Shown: piece after piece, positions 24,911 to 39,900 of the stretch
Position numbering within the stretch: the stretch's first letter is position 1
Layout of the letters: each line of letters begins with the position of its first letter
Source: Prinia subflava
Taxonomy: Eukaryota > Chordata > Aves > Passeriformes > Cisticolidae
Assembly (NCBI RefSeq): GCF_021018805.1
Contig: NC_086283.1
Location: 60,165,803-60,229,802 of the forward strand
Length of the DNA stretch: 64,000 nucleotides
Direction: 5' to 3'
Notes under the pieces: model-generated
The model's input: only the letters and a program-made list of their open reading frames with translations
What the model was told of the DNA's origin: nothing
The model's database searches: none
Program-made: the position numbers and the translations under genes

Positions 24911-27900
24911 GTAAGGGGCTGCCGGGGCGGCGGGCGTGCGGGACCTGCCGGGGACGCCTCTGGGGCGGGGGGAGTGCGGGGGGGTGAGGGAAAATTGCCT
25001 AAACCCACTGCCGATAAAAACTCTGTTCATGATTAGTATCAACAAACTATAGTACTAAAATCTGATTTTAAAATCTAATGCAAAATCGCAATACTGAAAC
25101 ACAGTTCTGAAATACAGTAATAAAAATAGCGCATTCCATCACAAAAAGAAGTATCTAATGGTAGTAATCAAAATTTTGGTAATAGTAAGTCTAATAACAA
25201 CAGTCCTAAATTGCAAAAATAGAGTCTGAAAACAACAGTAGTGTTGAAAATTCTGCCCCTATTAAAAATTATAGGAATAAATTCTAATAATAACAATAAT
25301 TCCTAACAAAAAACAGGTAAAATCGGAGCTGTGTCACTGCTCACTCCTGTGTGGTGACACCAGTGTGTGCTGTGATCCAGCGGTGCCCCAGCCCGTCCTG
25401 GGGCAGACACACTGTGAGCCACCAAGCGCCCCAGCAGCTCAAAGTGGATCCATCCCAAGGGCACCCTTACCTGCTGAAATGCCTGATCCCGTGGAGAACC
25501 TGAGACCTGGGTGGAGTTTGAACCTTTTAAACCTTGGCTCATGCCAGGAAGGGGAAAAGAAATTGCTAGGTTTCCTTGCTGGCCTACGCAGCAGCTGAGG
25601 TTCTCGGAAAGAACAAAAATTATAATTTGTTCTGATGCAGCAAAGTCCAGTGGTATCATAGCAAAAAGAGTGGATCTCTGTGTCCCTCTTTAAACGAAAA
25701 CAAACACACCACTGCCAACAACAAAAAAACCCAAACGAAACAGCACAAAACGTGATGTCTTCATGAGCATATGCAGTCCAGCTGGCTTGGGTTGCAGCTC
25801 CCAGGCCAGGTCCAAAGAGTCAGGTTGTACAAGAGCCTCATTGTTTGGGTGAGTGTCTAACAGGGCTGTAGGTGCAGAACAAGTACCCTGCAGTTCTTGG
25901 AATAGGTCCTGCCTTTTGTCATTGCCAGGGGTAAAGAGAGTGCAGGACTGTTAGGTGGAAGCTACATTCCTGGATGGTGCAAAGCAAGTCTTGCAAGGAT
26001 GGTTTTATATCTGCTTAAAAGTTTTCTGAGAGAACTGTTGTGTCGGTGTAGCATAAGGTCACTGCTTATCCTAATAAGCGAAAAAGCCCCAAACTCACAT
26101 GATAATTTCTTTCATTGTGAAAATGCACAAAGCCAGTCTTCTATGGTCTCTTTTAACACTGACTTAAAAAACAGCAAATTTTTTGAGTCATAAAAATGAG
26201 CATTCAGGAGCCAGTTTGCCAGTTAAAGATCTGAATAATTTTGGTAATGCTAACAGGTAATGCCAGCAAAACATGAAAGGGCCAAAATGTCTCTCTTTTT
26301 TTTTTTTTCTTTTTTTTCTTTTTTTTCTTTTTTTTCTTTTTTTTCTTTTTTTTCTTTTTTTTCTTTTTTTTCTTTTTTTTCTTTTTTTTCTTTTTTTCTT
26401 TTTTCCCCTCATGTATAACATACTTAAAGGTTGTGTATTGCTGCAAATTGCACTTAGGATTTTTTCTTAGTTTTCCACTGCAGTTGATGTTCTGGAACTG
26501 TTCTTCCCCTTTGGCTTTTCCATCAGAATTCTGGATAAGCATCCTTAGCACCACTGTCTAATGACCATAGGCTGATAAGGCACTTCAAACTGCATGGTTA
26601 AAATATCCCTTTTAAAACTACATCTGAAAACTCCACCCCAAACAAATCATATCTGTGAGGGGGAATACAAGAAGGAGGAAATGCTCTCAGTTTTCATTAC
26701 CTCTAACATTCTCTATTCGGTGTCAGAAAACCCTGTAATGGCACCTGGAACATCAGTGTCTCCTCTGAGTGAAGAATAAGAATTGACTTTCTGTTTGCTT
26801 GTTTGGTTTTGTTTGTTTTTTGTTCTTTCCTCTGTTTTCAACCAGCTATGCTTAGAGTCATGTTTGTCTTTCCAACAACTTACTGCTAAACAACAAATCC
26901 CAAAACCACCTGATGGTCATTTGCTCATGTGTCTGCTGTTGTCAAGTTCCAAGTTATTTAATAAATGCTAATATGATTTCTTAAACTGTATTTTAAGTAA
27001 GTTCTATTTAATAGTTACCTCCTTGTCATATTTACCTTAACTAGTGGAGTTTGATCATTGCACTTTAGAAAGTGATAGAAGGCATGCCAGGCTGTTAAAA
27101 CAAAAAAGTAACCCATCCAGCGATTAGAGAAGGAAACGTTTGCTGTGGGCTTGAAAAACATAGTAGATAATTGCTACCTCCTTATTTTTTCCTCGGCAGA
27201 GAGTCTAGGTTTGCAGGTGTAATTGCAGCTGTCTTTGGACTCTGCTTGATAAACCACCTACAGGCTTCAACATGAAGCCATCGAGGTGCCTTTTTCTAAG
27301 TGGATTTGCAGTGGTTGCTCTTCCAGATCTGTAAGTTCAGATGTTCAGTCTCCTGATGCTGTTTGTGTTGATGTTCCCTGAAGCTGGTTATTACCAAAAC
27401 CAAAAAAGGTTTCCAATGTTTGAAAGGAACCGAGCATGCCCATGGTGTAACTCTGCCAGTTATTGAAAGGAAAGATAAAAAAAAGAAACAAACCAAAAAC
27501 ACCCACCTCTCATCTGTCATTAGTTTGAGTAGTTGTATGGCCTAAATGACCTGGATTTATGTTTTAATTGTGATTGACCTTTAGACCTTTGGAGAATGGC
27601 ATCTTCTATGTGTGAATGATCAACTTTGTGGAGTTTTTCTATAAACTTACCAACTACTCAGTAGACCAGCACGTGTCCATGTGATTTACATAGCTGTGAA
27701 GCAAAAATACAAGAAATAGAATGAATTCTCAAAACATTTCTGGGATCAGAGGCCAAGACAGTCCTTAAGTTTTCCTCTGTGAATTCCAAAAAAATACATG
27801 GAAGAGGGGTGCTCTGATGCTCTCTGTACAAGGCACAAAGTGTCCTTTATCTAATCTGACTGTTTAAAAATAAGATACTGTTTCCCGTTCCAGTTCAGGG

Positions 27901-30900
27901 CCAGATCACTGTCACCAGCACTTTGTATGGGATTGAAGGTACTCCAGGGGAGAATTGCAGCTCTCTTGCTTAGACTGGCAAGGTATTTTTACAAATGAAA
28001 TTTTGTAGGGAATGCAGTAGTCTTCCTATGTGGAATAGGTGTCCAGTTGAGTCTAAAGATGTGACTGTATTAATTGTCTGTTTACATATTTATTGTAATA
28101 TCAATCAGTCAGGCTTACGTCTGTGGTTTATTCACATGTCCTCCCTGCCCCAACGAATCTGTTTTCTGTAAACCTTTCATAAAGAACTGTTTTTCTTACC
28201 ACTTTGCTACTTGTACCTGTGACTTCCGTTGATTAGTGTGTGTGTATGTGTAACAGAATAAGTGAAGCTTGAGTTGTAGCATGAAAAATGCTCTCTTATG
28301 TTGCTCTTGCTTTCCTAAGCATGATCATTTCAGGTTTGAGTGAGTTTAAACTTCTCAGGCTTAGCAAAGAAGAGACAGTGTAAATAACTGAGGTTTTGTG
28401 CATATGTGTATGCATCTTAATGAGAAATACTAGATATATGAATTCTGTATAAGAATAAAGAGCTCATACTGCTAGTTCACAGAAGGACCAATTTCTATAA
28501 GGTAGCTAGCAGATATTTTATACTGAAGTTTGAGATTCGTTTTAGCCACCAATAAAAACATTTCTTTTCACAGTGCTTTTATTTTACATAAAACACATCA
28601 AGAAAAAAATAATGTTGGAAGAATTGTGGATGAGTACATTTCAGCGGCTTCAAGTATTTCCAATTCTATAGAACTTTCTAATGTAACGTCAGTTTGGTTT
28701 GTTTTATCAAGGGATAGAATGTAGGGGATTTAAGTAATAAGCATGTTTGATTGCAAATTTACAACTGTTTAACCATTTTAGGTTTTTTATATCCATATGT
28801 TTCATTAGACTATTTATGGGAAGCTGCAGTTATGGACTTCTTGGTATGTGTTTGAGCAGATAGGGCACCTGTCTTGATATGAAGGCTCTAAGTCAAATAA
28901 TGTTTTGGGAAACAGCGTCTTTGTTTTCTGTTTTTGTTTTTGGAGAAGAAGTTGAGAGGATTTGGGGGGAAGGGGGTTTAAATTACTTTTTTAAGCTTCT
29001 AAGCAGAACTTCCAAACTTATTCCAAGATGTATAAAGCTTTGTTTCTTTTAATCTGATTTAGATGTTGGCTGACAACACCACAGCTTTTCCAGAATAAAA
29101 TGTAAACGGTGGATCTGAGTTATATTTATGCCATAAATCTCAGATTTGGCAAGACAGACAGAAAGCTGCTGTGATTTATATGGGCATGTCCCAGATAAGG
29201 ACAAGCCATGTTGTTCCTTGTTGATTTAGGAGAGCCTGGAGATGTTCAGACAGCATTTGCAGCAGTCTTCAAATGCATATTTTGGACAAATTTTGTACGC
29301 AGTCTATTAAATTGAAAGGTACTTCTAAGAAAATAGAGTCAGATAGGGAATGTGAGTTAAAGCTGGGAATTTGTTGAAGAAAGTTGTTGAGATAGGGAAG
29401 TAGTAGGAGGGAATAAGGAGACAAAGGGCAATCTTCTTGGACTCTCATAGTTTCTAGTTCTGTTGTTGAGACGGACATGTGAAACATCCTTGACCCTACA
29501 GGTTTTATTCAGATCTGTTTTGAAGGAAGTGAGTGATATATGAGATTCCCCCAAGAGTCTTAATGCTTGCAGTTCAAAAGGAAAAACATATTCTTCCTTC
29601 TTGTGGTGAGCTTCGCTTGTTTTTTGTGCATTTTGAACTAAAAATAAAAGCTGCAAGAAGGTAAAACCACAATACAATTTTGCTTCTATCCTCCAATCAG
29701 TTTGTATTTTCAAGACTTTGGTGCCTTTATTCTTCAGTGGTTTTCTTGTCGGTGGTGGGCCCTTTCTGTGCAACAACAAGATTTTTGGTTCTGAGATATT
29801 TGAGTGAATAAGACTTTTCTGATTTAAAATTTAGATGGAGCAAACAAAGACCGTCAAGAAAGGAAAAAAAAAAACACCCCCCAAAAATTCCACAAAATAA
29901 AACCTTACACAGAAACTTGGCTCAGTTAAGCTGATATACATGTTGAGAAAAATGTTTGGAGCATTGACTGACATTTTGAAAAATGCAGTTTACTGATCTG
30001 AATTTGAAGGATAATCCATTTTGTACTGAAGAGAATTCATGCTTTTCTTTTCCCTGCCTCCTTCTGACAGTGCCTCAGACGAAAATATTGTTGTCACCAT
30101 CAGTGATGCAGAAAAAAGGACAGGGTGCTTCGTGAGAATGCACACAGCTTTTGTAGCTGGAACCTATAGTTTGTGTTGATAGTATTAGCCCAGATTTTAG
30201 TCCAGAAACTCAATTAGATAGTACATAACTTATTGCAGAAAGTGCTAAAGCCTGTAATCCAATACAAAGCCTTGCACAGCACTTTCATATATCATCTGTG
30301 TTTCTGCCTCAGTCTGACTTGTTGAGCAGTGACAAAAGCACTAAGGAAGGTGCTCATCAACCCATCATGGTGTGAGTGGCTGCGGCTGGTGCTCTGCAGG
30401 TTCTCTTTCTAGATGGTAATTTATCAAATATACCTTAGACATAGTATGTTCAGGTGTTTCTCAGCCATCTTCAAGGGTAGTACCCTGGCCTCCTTTTAAT
30501 CTTGCACAAAATTTTTCAGCCTTCCTGTGGTAAATTTCCCACATACCATAGTTCTTGCTGTCCTGTGCTAAGGATCTAAAAAAGATTTTTTTCTTTAATG
30601 CATTTGTGTGGGAGATAAATGCCTGACTATTTATTTATTTGGGGTAAACAGAAGACAGTAAACCCTAAGGCTTTCCTCATAAAGCCTTTAAACAGCATTT
30701 TGTTTAAAACTTGTGCAGAAGTGACCTCAGTACTTAATGGATAAAGAAGCACTTGTCTGTTCCAATTTTCGGTGATGTTTATGTGCATCTGCTGGGTGCT
30801 AATGCAGTTCCTGCTTCAAGTTTCCTTTCTTTTTGGAAATCAGTACATTTTGATAACACTTCCCCTTGCTCTGGAGGTGGCATGCGTTCCTTGTTTATAG

Positions 30901-33900
30901 ATTTAGAAGTCTGTATGAATACGGTTTACATGCACATCTCTGTCTGGTTACTCAGTCCTCCTTCAGTTCAGTGCTCAGCAGTTTTTTCTGGTGGTGATAC
31001 TAGTTGTATTTTAATGTTTCCCTGCCTGACAATGTTTGTTAATATCCTGAATTTTCCAAGTGAAATAACCCCATTAAACACTTTTCATTACAGCAGGGAC
31101 CATGCTATGTTCAATAGCCATTAATTACCTAGTTGTAATTGTAACTCAAGATGGGGCCTCCTACCTTTACTGCCAGGGGAAATAGCATGCACGGTTTTTA
31201 GTTTTCATTCTCCTCTGGTCAGTTTGTAACAATTATTTCTGTTGATTTCACCCCCCATCACCACCCATACTTGGAATTACAAATCCAGAGATAAGAAGTT
31301 TTGCCTCTTTTTTTTTTTTTTTTTTTTTGGTGGGTTCCCTCTAGATGTGGTGCCTTTGCTTTTTTGATTACATGCAGTTTATAACTTGTCCATAATATTG
31401 CTTTGCTTCTTAGTGTTCCATAGAAAGCGGTTCTCTTCCTGATTTTGGGCCACCCTTCTCAGGTGGCAGCTCTGAATTTTCATTGAACCATGCTGTCCCT
31501 GGATGACCTTTACTTTTTGGTTATGTCATTACCTTCTTCCAGACGTGTTTCTAAGTCTGAATTTCATTAGGTCAAACTGACTTCCTTCTGGGCTACTTGT
31601 TGCTCAGTTAGATCCATCCTGAGCTGGCTCTTCAAAGTACCTTTGGTGAAACTGCTTTTGCAACACAGAAAACAGGTGACTAAGTTACTTGAATATGTTT
31701 AATTTGACTCAGCTCCAGTGAGGAAAGAGCAGATTGTGTGTATAGTGTGTACACCTTTCTAAAGGATTAAACAATACATGCTGATCAGCTCTTGTTCTTT
31801 TTCCATTTTCGCCCCCCTCCAGCCTGTTTATTTCATGGTAACTTTCAGTTTGCAAGAAGCCTGTTAGGAAACACTCTCAAGCAGAGAGTGAAACTTAACG
31901 TGTGTGTATCAGCGTGTGATAAGGAACATGTTGGAAGCACACTTCTTTTTTTTTCTAAGCCACCTCATTATTCTTCCTTATTGTTGCCTACTGTTGTCTC
32001 ACTTGTGGAGGTTTGTTATTCAGCAGAGTACAGTCAACCTCTCATTTCACTTCCTGTTCTTATTTAGGTATTTTTATTTGCATGGCTATAGAAGAATGAA
32101 GGTGGAGGGGGATGTGTATTCATACATATATATTCACATGTGACTTTGTTGCTTTCTTTCCTGTTTAAAATTGAAAATCAGTGATTTATTTGGAAATATG
32201 TTTAGCATTATTAATGTGATGTGCTGGTATCACTCACCTGTTTGGCTTCTTTTTAAATGCCAGCTGTATGATGTAATTGTCATGGCACCTTACTATTGTA
32301 AAAATAATGTTGTTTAAGATCTAAAACAGCTAACAGAATAAACAGTGCTGTATTTGACCACAATTTAATCCATCCCTGGAGGTTCTACATACACAATACT
32401 GCTAGAGACATGAATATTTAGCTAAACAGATTTTCTGGTAAAAGGTTATTGAATTATTGAATAATTTGAATTTCAGGGGTTAAAATAGGACCATTGTGGT
32501 GTTCTGCAGGGTAGTATTAGGTTATAGTGGCTAGGACATCCAGTTTAAGTGCAAGAATGCATAGAAAAAAAAATCTCAGTTCCTCATTGCTTTTCTTTCT
32601 GCTTGGCAGATTGTGTCACTTTTTAGTGTCTTGGTTTGCCATGCTATAATTCAGGAAATAAGTCTTTCCTTTTTGTGCAACACTTTCTCTGCAGAATGTG
32701 AAAATAATAACTGGCACACCTTGTTAACCAGTGAACATAAGAAATAATCCACTAACCAGTTCCTTAAGTAGTTCAGGCAAAAATACTTCCTCAGTGCTGA
32801 GACCATTATGTGGTTGGGATCTTTGGCTAGGATAAACACAAGGAAATTGGTAAGATTCCTCTAAGCATAAAGATGACATGAGGGAAGGTTCTGAACATAA
32901 AGTGAAAAAACTGATCGTATTTGAGACTGTGGATACTTCCTTTCAGAATAAAAAAGGGTGAGATGACAGATTTCCTTCAGAATCTAGTTAGGATGGCCGA
33001 GTGAGCGTAAATCATCACACATACAAATTTGCATGGGAAACTGATTAGGACTAGCAATCCTGGAATGTATCTGCTATAAAAAGAATCCCTTAGAATTAAA
33101 ACAAATGTGTGGGCTGAGTAACAACCTAGGAGAAACTGCTTTTTCACATTCAACCTCTTCACAAAACAGTATTGATAAAGAGTACTGGAAAAGCTGATTT
33201 AAAAAAATTTGGATATTCGCAAATATTCACATAATTTAAAGTTCTCAAGACACTTCTGCAAGTTGCCCAGAATTTGGGTGGATGCTGTTGGACGTCCCAG
33301 TGGCATAGCACAGTGCTGGAACAGGTGTGCATGTGAGGTGTGAGCAGAGTGTCTGCCCTCACTGCTGGAGTTGTCATTGGTAGTAATAGCTGCCTTCCAA
33401 AAAGCAGTCACAATGCCTTTGTCTTGTAAGGTGTTGAAAATGGTGCTTGCAATTGTGCTTGATGCTCCAACTCTCTGGATGCTGGGCAGACTTAATTCTG
33501 TAAACAGAAGATACTGAGTGAGAAACCAAACATGTGATCCCAGATGAGGAGATGTGAAAGAAGAGATATGACCTTAAACAAAAAGACTGCTGATTCAATT
33601 TCTGTGCAGAAATCAAGTACAGACTTACCTGTTCATATTTTCTCCTGCAAAGATGTTAACTAACAGCAGCTAGGACTATTAGGCCTTGGTTCCGAAATCC
33701 TTTTTTTAAAAATAGGCTAAAGTAGAAGTTTAAAATATTATAATGTTAAAAATACTCTTCAAAACAGCCAAATATCGTTGTGCCCATTTTGGTTTTGACC
33801 TCTGTTATTCTGTTCCTATTATATTCTCTTTGCTCCAGAATAGCTCATGTTTGGCAAATGCCTAGAGATTTCTGGACACTATTGTGTTTTTCATTCAAGC

Positions 33901-36900
33901 ATGTTTTCTTCAGCTGAACCAAATAGATTACTCAAAAGCAAATCCATAAGATAATGGATTACATTTCTTTGGTTTTGCTTTCTCACTTTTACTTTTCCTC
34001 AGTGTAACTTTTTTCTTAAATATGCTGTCCTGGGAAACTTCAAGAACCTTTCTGTATTTGTTGATAAAACCTTTCAGTATGTGTTGATAATTCATGTGCA
34101 TAAATTAATAGCTGATTATGCTACATAGTAAATTAAGATCAAGTGCTACAAGAACTTTGATCAATTGAAAAGATGACACCAAACAACACTAAACTGAGAT
34201 GAATATATGAGCCTTGGTATCATTTGGTCCCTCTTTGGGAAAGATTTATAGCTTCTCAGGGATAGATTTTGAATTTTATTATTTATGAACAGAGTAATTT
34301 TATCTTGGAAGTTCTGGTGTATTTGCCAATGGTATATATAACTTGTACTGCAGGCTTCTGATGTCCAGATAGATGGAGATCTATCTCATCTTCTATGAAT
34401 TTTGTATGATCTTAGACTATTGCTTTAATTCAGGATAAATATAGTCTTTGATATCATCAATGACTCAAGCCTAAGTGGTGGAACTAAAATCCTCACATTT
34501 TCTTAAAACGAATCTTTCTAAAATTCTTGAAGTGAATAAAATTAAGAATCAGGATTTAAAAAAAACCCACAGAGATCAGCACTTTCACTCTGCTTTTTGG
34601 AAACAGTGCCTTGTGAGTGTTTTGTTTTCCAGATTTACCACTGTGTGAATCATTTGCCTTTAGTTTCCTGACCATGTCAATAGCTTTGTAGTAACCACAC
34701 CGGAGAAAATACTGAATGTACTCACCCAGTTGGCACAGGATTCTGTTTCTTTGCTTTCTGCACTTTTCCCCCTCTATTCTTTCCAGGTCTGAGGTTTTTT
34801 TCACTTAAATCCTATAGTTTTATACACTTCTGAGTATGATGCAACTTGGAAATGAAGCCCTGTAGGAATGACAAGTAAAGATTGCCACGGGAGTTCTGGG
34901 GTATCTTGATTTTTTCCTTTGTTTTAAGTTGCTAGGAAATGTTGAGATGCCTTAGATAATCCAGAAATTACCCAAATTAAAAGTGGAAGAAAATTTATTA
35001 TGGGGTTATGTAGATTATAATGAGACCTATGTTTTAATTGTATCCAACTTTTCTTGAAAAATTGTAACTTTGCTGTGGAGGTAGGTAGGTGTTTCCATAG
35101 TTAAGCTTAGCGGTGATTTTTCTTCTAGTATCTTCAGGATTTTTTATTATATTTTATGTTCTGTGTTCAGTTTTTAAGAGGCAGAACAGGGATTGCAAAC
35201 CTCCTGAGTGCTGGTTATATCACTGAGTGGAAAAGACTGGGTTTATATGAAATGCTGCCGGGCTCTCCTTTGTCCAATCAACATCTTATGTGTGTTTTGG
35301 AGGGAATTCTGAGTTTCCACCACTACTAAGAGCACAAAGCTAACTCACTGAGTCCCTGTATGCCTGAGATACATGTGGGGTTTACTCTGGTGTATCACTG
35401 GTGATATGCCCCGTAGGTGCAGAACTGGTGTGTATTACAGCTGGTGTGTAGCCTGTAATGTTGAGATTACAGTACAGTAATGTAGACTACAGTGTGTAGA
35501 CTGTAAAGTCTTTGAGTACTGTGAGAGTGTCCAGGCAACTGTGTCAATATCACATTTTTCTGCCAAAATTCTGTCATAGCTTATGAAGTCCTACTGTGCA
35601 TTAAGTTCAGCTAAGATCCACCCTGTTTATTTAAGTGTAACTTGAATTCTTCTTTTTCAGAGTTGGAGATGTGCTACTGTTATTTCCCTTTTACGTGTAT
35701 GGAGGCATTTTGGCATAGGTGTGTCTAATGTAGCAGCAGCGTTAACAGGACTGTTTTTTCATAGGAGACATCTGTGTTATTGTTGAGGAGGATGACACTG
35801 ACATGGCAGTGTGTGGATTAAATTGTGCTGTACTGGGTAATGAGTGACAGTGGTGCAGGAGGCCACATCTGTGAGGGCTGGAACCTTGCAGTGCTCCTGT
35901 AGGGTGCCTAGGCATGATCACCTCATGATGCCAGCAAGTTTAAGGGCAAGGTGCTGCCACTGGCATGGGGCAATCCCAGACAAGAGTACAGAATGGGAGC
36001 AGTCAGATAACACCAGTCCTGTGGTGAAGGACTTGAGAGTTGTCGTGGATGAAGAGCTGGACTCAAGCTGGCAATGCCAGAGACAAGCACATCCTAGACT
36101 GCATCCAAAGCAGTGTGGCGAGCAGGTCAAGGTAGGTGATTCTGTTCCTTTACTCTGCCCCTGTGAGACTCCACCTGGGATGCTGCATCCAGTTCAGGAT
36201 CCTCAGCACAAGAAACACATGGACCTCTTAAAGTGTGTCCGGAGGTGGGTCATGAAGATGATTGTAGGAATGGAGCACCTCTGCAGTAAAGACAGACTGA
36301 GAGCTGGGGTTGTTCAGCCTGGAGAAAAGAAGACTTTCAGTAGCTTAAAAGGAGGTTATGAAAAAGAGGAAGAGGGACTTTTTATATGGGCAGACAGTGA
36401 CAGAAAAAGAGACAATGATTTTAAACTGAAAGAGAGCATCTTTAAATTAGATATTAGGAAGAATTTCTTTGCCCAGGCTGGAACAGGTGGCCCAGAGGAA
36501 CTGTGAATGCCTCATTCCTGAAGATGTTCAAGGCCAGATTGAATGGTCTGCTGAGCAGCCTGGAGTGGTGAATGACATGATGAGTTGAAACTACATGAGC
36601 TTCAAGGTCCCTTTCAGCGCAAACCATTCTATGATTCTATCATAGTTTTTGTTGCAAGGATGCTTGCAGTAAATGTCAAATTATTTTAGTGCATTTTCCT
36701 TTAAATTGAGGGCTGGATCAGTCTTCCTTGTAAGTTTTGTTGTGCTGTTCTGAGTGCTGTAAGCTATAGCTCTTTGTTTTGACCAGTAGCTGTAAGGCAG
36801 CTGGACAGCTGATAAACAATTGACAAAGTTTCTCTTTGTATGGCATCACCGTGAAAACAGTGACTTGGAGAAGCTGTTGCAGACAACAGCTGCAGGGAGG

Positions 36901-39900
36901 TAAGCATTTATGACTCTGGTGTGCATGCCCTGCAGTGGGTGGTTCTGTGGTCCAGCTGGATTTTCCTTGTTCTTCTGGTTTTAACCATTTCATGTTTCTC
37001 TGCCCCGTATGTCCAATTTCATTTCCATGTGCTGCCGAGCTGGCACATCTCTGCCCCAGTCACTAGGGTTCAGTTGATTGCATGGGCAGTCTGCAGCAAA
37101 AAACATAAGAGGCACCAGCTTAAGAAGGAGCCAGGAGAAATTTCTGATTGCTAAATGGTCTTCAAGAGGCTTTTAGTGGTATCAGGTACTTGATTTTCTT
37201 ACTCCATGGCGTCTTGCTGAAACTATGGGTTAGGTGTCATTGGAGAACCTTCTTTGAAGGTTGTAAGGATCTATAGCCTTTCATGACACGTACAGGGAAT
37301 GCGATCAGAGGTTTTTCTGTCAGCCTCCAAACTGGCTTGATCCTTTCTAGCTGTGCAAAGGCTGCAGTCTGGAAAAAAGCCACAACTGTGTTACATGGTC
37401 TTGCATCTAGCTTGTGTGGGCAACCTTCATCTTTTTGCCTGTACAAAAGAGCTGCTTGAGTGCTTAATTGTTTGCCCTCAGACAGACAGATTTCTGTGGT
37501 TCAGAGACGATTTCTTTTTGGACTTCTGCCTTCAGCATCCCCGAATACTGCTGATAGCTGGTATGATTGGGAGCCTGCTGGGAGAAGAGTCATAGCCAAT
37601 GGTCTATTGCTGTTACATTGTTGGTGGCAAAAACTGTGTCCCTCCAGGCTCCCTGTGCAACTTTACATTGTTAGTGGGAGGCCTCTTCCTCCGAAGGATC
37701 TCTTTTTTTTGGAATTGTGAGGAGATGAATTGCTGAACTCTCCCCTGATGTTGTGGCCCCCTTGGAGATCTTTTGTTTTCCGTCTGTGGACCAGCCCCTT
37801 TGGCCTAATCTTCAAGAAAAGAGAAGGTGTTGGTGCTTTCTGGATGTGAATGCAAGTTTGAGACTAGTCATCTTCCATCTCTCTGAAAAAGAAAACCCTC
37901 TTAATATTGGGTAACTTGTTATTATTATTATTGCAGTAACTAAAACTGCATGCCCCTGAAATTCTGTGTTCATTCTAATTTCACTGGTGGGAAGTCTGAC
38001 CCAGCTGTCTTTGAAGAAGAAAAAAGGTAAAGTCTATGCAGAACTCACCTTTCTCATAAAATTTCACAGAACAGAATCACAGAACAGTTTGGGTTGGAAG
38101 TGCCCTTAAGAGTTACCTAGACCAATACCCCACTCCCACACATCCCGCACAGTAAACAGGGACATTCTCAACTAGATCAGGTTGCTCAAAGCCCTCTTCA
38201 ACCTGACCTTGAATATTCCCAAAGATGGGGCATCTACCAGCTCTCTGGACAACCTGTGCCAGTGTTTCACCACCCCTATCATACCAAATTTCTTCCTTAC
38301 ATACAGTGCAAATCTACCCTCTTCTAGTTTAAAAGTATTACCTCTTGTCCTATTGCAATGGGCCCTGCTATCTTCCTTATATGCCCCATTTAAGTATTAA
38401 AAATCTGCACTGAGGTCTTCCCGGAGCCTTTCCGGAGCCTTTCCAGGCTGAATAATCATAAGTCTCTCAGCCTTTCAAAGGAGAGGTGCTCCAGCCATCT
38501 GATAATTTCTGTGACCCTTCTTTAAGAGCTGTTCAAATGTATCCATCCTTTCCTGTGCTGAGGATCTCAGAGCTGGATGCAGTGTTCCAGGCAGGGTCTC
38601 ATGAGAGCAGGGTAAAGGTGCAGAATCACTTCCTTGGACCTGCTGGCCATGCTTTCTCAGCTTCTTATCTACCAACATCCCCAAGTGCTTCTCAGCAGGG
38701 CTGCTCTCTTTCTGTTCACACCGCAACCTATATTGATCTGGGCCGTATCCTTAATGGCCATACTGTACAGACTGGAAAGTGAGTGGACTGCAGCATCTAA
38801 AGTGGAGTGGATAGCCCACTCTTCTGTGTATAGACACAGCTGGTAGGGTGTCTAGATTTTCTAATGGCTGTGGTTATCACTTAGAAAAGCCTCTTGACCA
38901 AATGGAGATGGCTGTTTTTGCTGCTGTAGTATAACTTCTCTGTGCAGTTATTATTTCATTGGAGTGCAAAGCCTTGGTGGGACTGAGCACACAGTGTAGG
39001 TGCCCTTGTCTCTAGCTGTTGGTGCTCTGGCTTTTCCCACTTAGCAGGATCTAAAAAATGTGCTCTGGGTAGAATCAGGAGATGGGAGAATGGAGAGAGT
39101 TCTGTTTTGGCAGGTGAAGTTCCTTTAGTTCATTTGTCAGTAGTCGTTTTACAGTACCAAAAGGATGGAGAAGCAAGATACCTTGTTGTGGGCTTCAGAA
39201 TATTTACAGCCTTAGGGATGAGAGAGTGAGAAGTGCTGAGGTGGCCCAGGTGCTTTGTGAGGCTACTATAATTCAAGCAAACTTACTATAACCAAAGGAT
39301 TGACAGTTCAAGTGTATCACTGAACTTACCTGTTTCCTTAAAAAGTAGCTTGTCTTATTTTCACCGGTCTTGTTACTTTGTTATTTTTTGTCTACCAGCA
39401 TATCTGAAATACAAATAGGAATAGGACCTCAGATGTGCTAGCTTGCATTTACAGAGCTTAGATGCTACAAAAACATTTTTTTGGAATATCTGTACCTATA
39501 AAGAGAAGGTGTTCTCATGCAGATAATTCTGGAAATATAAAGTGCAAGGCAATACACATTATGTGGAGGCAAACTGCATTTTTATCAGACAGGGTATATA
39601 CTGGTATTTCCATTTAAAACAGAAGCAGGTATGACTGGCTAGGTGACAAGACCAGAGAATCCTGGAGGAACAAAAGAGCTATTGATTATAGATGATCTAT
39701 AAGGATACTCAGTAGGCATCTGGAAAACCTTAACAAGGTTTTCATTTGGGTTTTCTGAGGAAGAGTATTCACAGTGTGGTTTCATTGAACTTTAAGACAA
39801 GCAAAAGCATGAAGTTTCTCACCAGAGTGAGAGAGGAGGGTCTTTTTAATGCTTGACTTCTTAAAGATTTCAGAGATTTTTCCTCTGAAATTCCTCTCTC

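Larger units (their letters stand above)
24460..24990 (+). promoter_or_regulatory. CpG-island promoter and 5' UTR of DGKQ
   Basis: From about 24460 the sequence becomes extremely G+C rich with dense CG dinucleotides and GC-box-like GGGCGG/CCCGCC strings, and this continues through exon 1 to about 24985, where it stops abruptly. No TATA box is seen upstream of the ATG, which fits a TATA-less CpG-island promoter. The transcription start should lie between about 24480 and 24670 (inference). The left edge merges into CR1-derived sequence. Confidence 0.85.

Noticed and set aside
24325..25008. Open frames on the opposite strand and other frames of DGKQ exon 1, including poly-Ala and poly-Pro runs
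   Set aside because: The poly-Ala, poly-Pro and poly-Arg runs are the GGC repeat read in other frames. Only the polyglycine frame joins to a C1 domain with correct splicing.
26188..26554. Lysine/arginine-rich minus-strand frames and Phe/Leu-rich plus-strand frame
   Set aside because: Pure translation of the (T8C)n microsatellite.
35844..36506. 220-codon plus-strand open frame, the longest complete frame outside the CpG islands
   Set aside because: Mostly CR1 ORF2 remains; ends before the CR1 3' tail at about 36650.
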